Under the pieces are notes generated by a model that was not told the DNA's origin, did not search any database, and saw only the letters and a program-made list of their open reading frames with translations. From Liberiplasma sp046541015 (GTDB taxonomy: Bacteria > Bacillota_I > Bacilli_A > Izemoplasmatales > Izemoplasmataceae), in contig JBKHEA010000014.1 of assembly GCA_046541015.1 (NCBI GenBank), positions 1 through 40,122 of the forward strand: a DNA stretch of 40,122 bases. The letters run 5' to 3'. Within the stretch, counting starts at the first letter, position 1. Each line of letters begins with the position of its first letter. Positions 40,075-40,122 of this stretch are shown here, piece by piece. A program made the translations under genes and the position numbers.

Positions 40075-40122
40075 GTAAACAGAACTAAATCTACTAGATA
40101 ATAAAGTTATTGGGTTGGAGTG

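Noticed and set aside
1..40122. CRISPR arrays, tRNA or rRNA genes, complete insertion sequences, prophage
   Set aside because: None was found on reading both strands; intergenic regions lack regular spaced repeats, cloverleaf sequences and transposase frames.

Overview
The window is low-GC DNA with tightly packed bacterial genes. Strong AGGAGG-type ribosome binding sites, TTGACA/TATAAT promoters and U-tract terminators point to a Firmicutes/Mollicutes-type cell. TGA is a real stop (for example at 3404 and 28991) and tryptophan is encoded by TGG, so the standard code is used and this is not a Mycoplasma/Spiroplasma-type genome. A minimal glycerol- and peptide-using lifestyle with many lipoproteins would suit an Acholeplasma/Izemoplasma/Haloplasma-like Mollicute relative. 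That placement is inference; there is no rRNA or tRNA gene here to confirm it.

Layout. 1-883: the start of a peptide-type substrate-binding lipoprotein, cut by the window edge. 1.4-6.6 kb (- strand): a compact operon of an ABC-F ATPase, a cyclophilin lipoprotein, a methyltransferase, a MATE exporter and two small unknown proteins. 6.6-8.7 kb: cysteine desulfidase (CyuA type) and an RluF-type pseudouridine synthase. 8.7-15.1 kb: a glycerol regulon, glpF-glpK followed by glpP, a GlpA-like dehydrogenase with a [2Fe-2S] domain, a GlpB-like flavoprotein and a DUF1667 protein. 15.2-24.6 kb: an EamA exporter, a fused ABC/FtsX transporter with a membrane partner, a DASH-type photolyase, a gamma-glutamyltransferase, a TauE-type transporter, a CopZ-like protein and a nuclease lipoprotein. 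24.7-30.6 kb: a second, shorter GlpA-like protein, TypA, an ArsC-type reductase, and a PadR/NmrA/FNR-like oxidoreductase operon. 30.6-34.8 kb: a GNAT acetyltransferase, a lipoprotein, PepF and a transglutaminase-like protein. 34.8-40.1 kb: an accessory, decaying region with a broken HTH-nucleotidyltransferase gene, an intact PadR/DUF2812 pair, a frameshifted lipoprotein, a broken trypsin-like protease and a DsrE protein.

How it works together. Glycerol enters through GlpF, is phosphorylated by GlpK (the PTS-target histidine is present) and is oxidised by the GlpA/GlpB/DUF1667 proteins. Regulation can be read directly from the DNA. A perfect match to the Firmicutes catabolite-responsive element overlaps the -35 box of the glpF promoter. 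Leader terminators stand before glpF, glpP, glpA and the distant GlpA paralogue at 24.7 kb. Two of these share an identical 13-nt box just before the terminator, and glpF has a variant of it. With glpP in the cluster, this looks like a GlpP antitermination regulon that includes the unlinked paralogue. Several regulators (PadR at 28.6 kb, XRE at 36.3 kb, PadR at 38.1 kb) have inverted repeats on their own promoters, suggesting autoregulation.
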